Shown here: piece after piece, positions 56,399 to 64,000 of the stretch
Numbering within the stretch: the stretch's first letter is position 1
How the letters are laid out: the number at the start of each line of letters is the position of its first letter
Assembly (NCBI RefSeq): GCF_037949285.1
Contig: NZ_CP149927.1
Location: 78,501-142,500 of the forward strand
Origin: Thioclava sp. GXIMD4216
Lineage (GTDB): Bacteria > Pseudomonadota > Alphaproteobacteria > Rhodobacterales > Rhodobacteraceae
Length of the DNA: 64,000 nucleotides
Reading direction: 5' to 3'
Notes under the pieces: model-generated
Told to the model about the DNA's origin: nothing
Database searches by the model: none
What the model saw: only the letters and a program-made list of their open reading frames with translations
Translations under genes and position numbers: made by a program

Positions 56399-57352
56399 AT
56401 GAGCCAGTATGTCTCAAAAGATCAGTATATCCTGCGCTCACTCTCGAAAATTCGACGGAAGATCTGGGAGCATTATGTGGTTAACAGGGTCTGGCACCTT
56501 ATCGGCGATCTCGATCTAGAGATCGTCTGCCAGCAGTGCATTCGACGACCCGACAACCGCATCGCACTTGCCGACCTATTCTTTCCGCAGCTCGGCCTCT
56601 ACTTGGAAGTAGACGAAGATCACCACCGCATCCCGAAAAATATCCTAACCGATGCCCGGCGCCGCCATGACATCCTAGAGGGCACTGGGATTGATGAATA
56701 CCGCATCGACGCGGGCAATGGCATCACCCTCGCTACGATACATGGGGCCGTTGACGAATTCGTCTCCCTTGTACGTAAGCGCAGGGCTGAACGCGAGGCC
56801 AGCGGCAATTGGCTCCCGTGGGATTATGAGGGGCGTTTCCGGCCTGAAACTTTTATGCGCGACGAGGAAATCCGCATCGGTCCGCATGCGGGCTTCACGC
56901 GACATGACGATGCGATGCGCCTCTTTGGCTACGCCGGAGGGACTTATCAGCGCGGCGCTTGGATCATGCCGGAGGCGATCTCAGAGCAGCTTGGATTGCG
57001 TGCGCCATGCATGGTCTGGTTCCCAGGCCTTGATGAGGGCGGCAACCCTCGCTGGACCAACAAGCTCTCCCCAGATGGACAGAGAGTTACAGAGGCCTCA
57101 GAGAAGAACAATCCAGGTTATATCGCCTCGGATGGCGACAGAGTGATTTTTGCAAAGTCTCGGGATGACTTGAATCGCACGCTCTATCGTTTCATAGGTG
57201 TCTTCGAGGCGATTCCGGCGGAGAACACCATGGAATCACGTGCCTTCCGTCTCAAATCCCCAAGCTGCCGCACTCTGCCACTTTCCGAGTTGCGAAAACC
57301 ACAGCTCAAGCCCAGAAAGAGAAAGGCTGGGAAGACTGCCCACCCTGCGTAG
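56399..57352 (+). CDS. PvuRts1I/AbaSI-like modification-dependent restriction nuclease
   Basis: 317 residues from the ATG at 56399; a GTG at 56366 is also open. The N-terminal Vsr-like PD-(D/E)XK domain has WEHYVVNRVWHLIGDLD near 21, then LADLFFPQLGLYLEVDEDHH near 57-76, whose Asp and Glu would form the active site. The C-terminal half (about 150-300) resembles the SRA domain of this family, with YRFIGVFEAIP near 264. Family members cut DNA with 5-hydroxymethyl- or glucosyl-hydroxymethylcytosine, so it should act against modified phages. It needs no methylase gene. Length fits AbaSI (about 320). Confidence 0.75.
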   Translation: MSQYVSKDQYILRSLSKIRRKIWEHYVVNRVWHLIGDLDLEIVCQQCIRRPDNRIALADLFFPQLGLYLEVDEDHHRIPKNILTDARRRHDILEGTGIDEYRIDAGNGITLATIHGAVDEFVSLVRKRRAEREASGNWLPWDYEGRFRPETFMRDEEIRIGPHAGFTRHDDAMRLFGYAGGTYQRGAWIMPEAISEQLGLRAPCMVWFPGLDEGGNPRWTNKLSPDGQRVTEASEKNNPGYIASDGDRVIFAKSRDDLNRTLYRFIGVFEAIPAENTMESRAFRLKSPSCRTLPLSELRKPQLKPRKRKAGKTAHPA

Positions 57353-57487
57353 CTCATCAGCTGTTCCGATGTGGGTTCATTGACCAGCATAGTTTAACGA
57401 AGCTTGAGGCGCATCTGGCCCGGAGCGGACGTTCTGGGCGGTTGCTGCGAGGAGGAATTCGTCATTCGCACCGCATGGCCCGCGTAA

Positions 57488-58306
57488 TCGAAGCCTGTTT
57501 CCGGTCGAACCTTCAGCAATGTTGTCGAGCGTGGCGAGAATGATGGCGCGGCCCGCGCGACCCTCACATTGGAGGCCTTCCTGTGCTGGCTCGTGCGTTG
57601 GGTGGTCGATGCCTATCACACCAAGGTGCATTCGGCGCTCGGTATGTCGCCCGCAACGGCTTGGGCGAAGAGCAGCAAGGAATGCGCGCCAAGATCGCTG
57701 ACGAGTGACGAGATGCGCGAGGCCTTTGGGGTCCGTGCGCGCCGCAAGCTTACACGTAAAGGCGTACGGGTCTGTAATATCGACTACCAGTCTGATGCCC
57801 TTATGCACATGTATCTCAATGAAAAGGTTGAAGACCTCGAAACACTGCGCTGGGACGGTGACATTGGCACCATCTCCGTACGTTCTGGCATTGGCCCCTG
57901 GACGACCGTGCCGGCCTGTGATGAGCGCTGGATCGGCAAGAGCGAGCTGGAGATGTTGGCCGAGCTAGCTGAACGGGCGGCGGCCGATGACGCGGATCAG
58001 GATGCCATCGACGCGGAACAGCGCGCCCGTCGGGACTGGATCAATGCAGCCAATCGGGAATCCTATCGCCTGAAGCGCCTGACTGGCCTGATCTCCTTGC
58101 CTAAAACCGCAGACGATCTCGCATACGAATCCCAAAGGTTCATGCGCCACGCGGATACTGCGGAGCGTCGCCATAAAGCGGGCGAGTATCGTGACCTGAT
58201 GGGTGACCTCGATGGCACGGTGCTCAGCGAAACCTCGGATCAGATCCAAGACACCACAGCCGTCGATTACGACGAGCACACAACCGATAACCACACTATG
58301 GAGTGA
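57488..58306 (+). pseudogene. tniA: TniA/TnsB-type transposase, 3' fragment
   Basis: The frame opens after the TAA at 57485-57487 and reads SGRTFSNVVERGENDGAARA, the C-terminal part of Tn5053-type TniA. It continues with LVRWVVDAYHTKVHSALGMS, then the Mu-type C-terminal beta-barrel. The DNA-binding part and most of the DDE domain are missing (about 270 of an expected 550-700 residues). It ends 5 bp before tniB. Confidence 0.82.
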
Positions 58307-58311
58307 CTACA

Positions 58312-59289
58312 ATGACCACACAGAACGCACCCGCAATCCCGACCACGATCACTGAGCAGACCACATGGCTGGATGCGCGCTACTGGCGCTTCGGCTGGGA
58401 GGAGGATCTGGAGGATTACATTTTTGATCTCTTCGAAACCGACGATGATGGCGCAATGACCGCGCAGCCGCGAGTCGATCCGTTGACCGGCGAAAGCAGC
58501 GGCCTCATGGTGTTGGGCCGCTCCGGGGACGGAAAGACGGCGCTCCTGAAACGGATGCTGCGGGTGGACCCTGTTCTGACCGAGGCAATCGAAGGACAGG
58601 GGGGGAACACCCTCTACATCACCGTTCCCCCCGAGGCGACGATCAAGAAGCTTGCCGAGCTGATTCTGGCAAGGACGGGGTATCACCGTGTCGATGCCAA
58701 ACTCCGCTCTGCCGATGCGTGGGAGATGGTCATGCACCGGTTGACCAAATTCGGTATCCGGCTGATTATCATCGACGAATGTCACCACATCTTTCGGCGG
58801 GGAGCGGGACGCGATGTCGCAGGTGCAATCCAGTCTCTGAAGCATATCATGCAGTCGGCAGGAGGTGTCGCTCTGGTGATTGCGGGGGTTCCCAGCTTGC
58901 GCGATGACATCCTCTCCGAAGTTTCGGGAGAGACCGCGCGTCGTTTTCAGGAGTTCTCTCTTGGCGACATCCAGCCCGGCAGCAAGGCAGCGTCGAACTT
59001 CATGAATAACTTTACCCACTCGGCCAAGACGCTCGGTCTGGTCGTGCCGGAAGGCAGCGCCATGGCCGAGCGCATCATGTTCGCCAGGCATGGCCAGATC
59101 GGACGAAGTGTCGCGCTCGGCAAACTGATCCTGAAAGATGCTGTGACCCGTAAGCGTACGGAGCTGTCCCTGTCCCGGGCAGAGGCGGTGTACCGCAAAA
59201 GCGCCAAATGCATCGGTATGACGCCGTTTCATTCGGGAAACTGGCAGGACGTTCGGCGCGAGCTTGAGGCCATCGGGTGGGGGCAGTGA
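58312..59289 (+). CDS. tniB: TniB/TnsC-type transposition ATPase
   Basis: 325 residues from the ATG at 58312, with GGAG 8 bp before it. Walker A is GRSGDGKTALLKRML near 68, Walker B RLIIIDECHHIFRRG near 152, and sensor 1 VIAGVPSLRD near 191. TniB proteins link target choice to the transposase. It overlaps the open frame leading to tniQ. The protein itself looks intact. Confidence 0.9.
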   Translation: MTTQNAPAIPTTITEQTTWLDARYWRFGWEEDLEDYIFDLFETDDDGAMTAQPRVDPLTGESSGLMVLGRSGDGKTALLKRMLRVDPVLTEAIEGQGGNTLYITVPPEATIKKLAELILARTGYHRVDAKLRSADAWEMVMHRLTKFGIRLIIIDECHHIFRRGAGRDVAGAIQSLKHIMQSAGGVALVIAGVPSLRDDILSEVSGETARRFQEFSLGDIQPGSKAASNFMNNFTHSAKTLGLVVPEGSAMAERIMFARHGQIGRSVALGKLILKDAVTRKRTELSLSRAEAVYRKSAKCIGMTPFHSGNWQDVRRELEAIGWGQ

Positions 59290-59291
59290 CT

Positions 59292-60707
59292 ATGCTTTGG
59301 CCGACTTTTCCCTTCGATCCGCAGGAAACACTGACCTCCTATGCTGACCGTCTGTCCATGTTCCATACCGGTCGCGGTATGGAGCGGATCTTGCGTGACA
59401 ACCGGATCCACCACGAACATTTCGTCTCTGGGCGCGAGGAAGCTGTGATGGGGTTCGCGGAGGCCATCGGTCACCCCGTTGAGGAAATCCGGCGCAATGC
59501 CATCCGCGTGTTCCAGCGTAGCGGTGAATTCCGTGGCGAAGCGACCTCGAAATCCTTCCTGCTGCCGCAGGCCAAACGCTATTGCCCCGCCTGCCTTGCC
59601 GGCGATGGCGGGCCGACGGATTGGAGGTTCCGCCTGCTCTGGGGCTTTCGTCACGTTCAGCGCTGCGATCGGCATGGGTTGTGGCTGAGTGCCACGGGCA
59701 ATGCCGCCGCAAGCTGCCTTCGTGTCGCCATGAATGACACATTTCTCGCCGAACCTGCATATGCCGCCGCAGAGCAGCCGGCTTACCTCGACTGGCTGCG
59801 GCAACGCGTGGAGAATACCCGCAGCGAAGAGACACCCTGGCTCGCGGACCAGACGCTCGAGCAAATCCTGGCCGCGTCAGAGATGATTGGCGCGGTTTTG
59901 CAGCATGGCCACAAGGTCAAGCTGAGCAAACTGTCTCCTGCAGAAACAGAAGAGGCGACCGATATCGGCTTTTCCATCTATAGTGAAGGCTCGGATGCTG
60001 TGGTGGAGGCGCTGGACACCATTCGTCAAGCCTCGCCCGCTAGCGCCGTCCAGGCGGGCCCACTGGCGCATTACGGTGCTCTTTTCGACTGGCTGGATCG
60101 CCGCAGCAATTCTATTGATCCTGGTCCAATCCGCGACCTCCTACGCGATCATATCGTCAAGCACTCAGCGGTTGAACCCGGCAGTAAGGTTCTCGGGATC
60201 GAAATCAATGAACGTCGGTATCACACGCTTTACAGTCTATCGGCCGAGGTCGGGATCGAACGCCCGCGCCTGTCCCGCCTCCTTAGAAAGCTTGGCGAGA
60301 TCCCTGCTGGCGCGACAGAGGTCGAAGGCGCAAACATGGTGTTCGAAGCTTCGACCACGGTCCCCTTGATCAAAGCGTTCCAGACCGCGATCCCGCTTCG
60401 CGATGTGCCCGAATATCTCGGAGCCACAAATTGGCAGGTCGAAGTCCTCTATCGCGAGGGTGTGGTGCAACCGCTTATTCCGCGAACGGCCCGCGGCTCT
60501 GTTCGCTACGTCGTCTTCGGGCGACTGCATCTCGACGGTATTCTCGCGAAGATCAGCGCATTGCCAGACAAAATTGTCTCGGACGTGAGAGGCCTGCATC
60601 CGATCTCCTATGCCAGTCAGCGTGGGGCTGGACGGTTTGAACATCTCTTCGCCGAAATTCTGGCAGGTAGGATTCGGGGCCTGCGGCGGATGAACTGCAT
60701 GGCTTGA
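59292..60707 (+). CDS. tniQ: TniQ target-selection protein
   Basis: 471 residues from the ATG at 59292, which follows GGGGGCAG. The N-terminal TniQ domain (LWPTFPFDPQETLTSYADRL) is followed by a zinc finger (CPACLAG near 101, then CDRHGLWLSATG near 126). The rest is helical, with DNA-binding-like segments (DVPEYLGATNWQVEVLYREG near 375). Stand-alone TniQ of this size serves Tn5053/Tn7-like elements. It lies 2 bp after tniB. Confidence 0.88.
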   Translation: MLWPTFPFDPQETLTSYADRLSMFHTGRGMERILRDNRIHHEHFVSGREEAVMGFAEAIGHPVEEIRRNAIRVFQRSGEFRGEATSKSFLLPQAKRYCPACLAGDGGPTDWRFRLLWGFRHVQRCDRHGLWLSATGNAAASCLRVAMNDTFLAEPAYAAAEQPAYLDWLRQRVENTRSEETPWLADQTLEQILAASEMIGAVLQHGHKVKLSKLSPAETEEATDIGFSIYSEGSDAVVEALDTIRQASPASAVQAGPLAHYGALFDWLDRRSNSIDPGPIRDLLRDHIVKHSAVEPGSKVLGIEINERRYHTLYSLSAEVGIERPRLSRLLRKLGEIPAGATEVEGANMVFEASTTVPLIKAFQTAIPLRDVPEYLGATNWQVEVLYREGVVQPLIPRTARGSVRYVVFGRLHLDGILAKISALPDKIVSDVRGLHPISYASQRGAGRFEHLFAEILAGRIRGLRRMNCMA

Positions 60708-60841
60708 TCGACCGCGTTGTTGTCACTTGGCACGAAGATCAGCAGCAGCATGAGCTGGACGTATCGGGCAAGCTGTTGGAGATGCTTAAAAAGCAAAGCC
60801 CGCCGAAGAGGCGGGCTATGTATCGAACTCTCGTTCGCTAA
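60701..60841 (+). pseudogene. Possible serine-recombinase tail
   Basis: A frame overlapping the end of tniQ reads GLIDRVVVTWHEDQQQHELD then VSGKLLEMLKK. This resembles the end of large serine recombinases, where a Leu-Ile-x-x-Val strand leads to a short Gly-x-Leu-x-x-x-Leu helix. It runs on through the rRNA terminator to a stop at 60839. Only about 35 residues support the call. Confidence 0.35.
60785..60817 (-). terminator. rRNA operon terminator
   Basis: On the minus strand AGCCCGCC-TCTTC-GGCGGGCT is followed by TTGCTTTTTAAG. It lies about 30 bp past the initiator tRNA gene. Confidence 0.85.
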
Positions 60842-60844
60842 AGC

Positions 60845-60921
<77 letters not shown>

Positions 60922-60983
60922 TTATTTTGTGTCTGATTTGGGGGGGTGTTATCGTTATAGAGATGAATGACGCTCTTTATTAG

Positions 60984-61099
60984 GTTTGGCGGTGACCTAC
61001 TCTCCCACGTCTTGAGACGCAGTACCATTGGCGTGTTGGCCCTTAACGGCCGGGTTCGGAATGGGACCGGGTGTATAGCCAGCGCTATGACCACCAAAC
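60984..61099 (-). rRNA. rrf: 5S rRNA
   Basis: About 116 nt. On the minus strand it opens TTTGGTGGTCATAGCG and ends with GGAGAGTAGGTCACCGCCAA; the two ends pair as helix I. The order 23S-5S-tRNA-fMet is usual in Rhodobacteraceae. End positions are accurate to a few bases. Confidence 0.92.
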
Positions 61100-61164
61100 C
61101 GAATAAAGAGCGTGCAAGTCAAGTTGTATGCATGATTTTGATCTGTAGGAGTGTCTGTCTACTA

Positions 61165-64000
<2,836 letters not shown>

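Overview
The window looks like a chromosomal segment of a marine-type Rhodobacteraceae (Alphaproteobacteria). The reasons are the GC-rich coding sequence, the alphaproteobacterial 5S and 23S rRNA with a small extra helix near the 23S 5' end, an NDUFS4-type complex I subunit gene, and a roseobacter-style methylated-amine pathway. I cannot name the genus from sequence alone.

1-22 kb is metabolic. A short aromatic-acid tail-end operon (membrane protein, hpaH, hpaI) has two matching 19-bp palindromes upstream. A trimethylamine catabolic locus follows: tmm and tdm with a FadR-type GntR regulator, then amt, a 58-residue membrane protein, dmmDABC and an SMR exporter. Together these take trimethylamine to TMAO, dimethylamine and monomethylamine. 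Both transcription units carry the same TTGGTC-YR-AACCA operator. A LysR gene and a ydcSTUV-patD-like polyamine uptake and oxidation operon complete this part.

22-44 kb holds a DUF1275 protein, a sulfotransferase, a ribose-class sugar ABC operon, a GntR gene with a polar amino-acid ABC operon, and a thiosulfate/tetrathionate module. In that module a TtrS/TtrR-like sensor pair lies downstream of a cytochrome that fuses an AdhB-like three-haem part to a TsdA-like two-haem part. A Tat-exported hydrolase, dctA and dctBD follow. The DctD protein lacks the GAFTGA loop and the Walker B acidic residues. An NDUFS4-like gene ends the core stretch.

44-61 kb is an accessory island, more AT-rich at 49-57 kb. 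It begins with an IS3 remnant that has cut a DUF4123 type VI adaptor gene. The adaptor is followed by a probable HExxH toxin and two small putative immunity genes. After an IS1182/IS5-type remnant comes a string of unrelated single genes separated by copies of a roughly 60-90 bp hairpin repeat: a CdiI-like membrane protein, a leucine-rich-repeat plus zinc-ribbon protein, two unknowns and a DUF2268 peptidase. A PvuRts1I/AbaSI-like modification-dependent nuclease and a decayed Tn7/Tn5053-type tniA'-tniB-tniQ set end the island.

61-64 kb is the 3' end of an rRNA operon on the minus strand: 23S (its first few bases lie past the window edge), 5S, initiator tRNA and a terminator.
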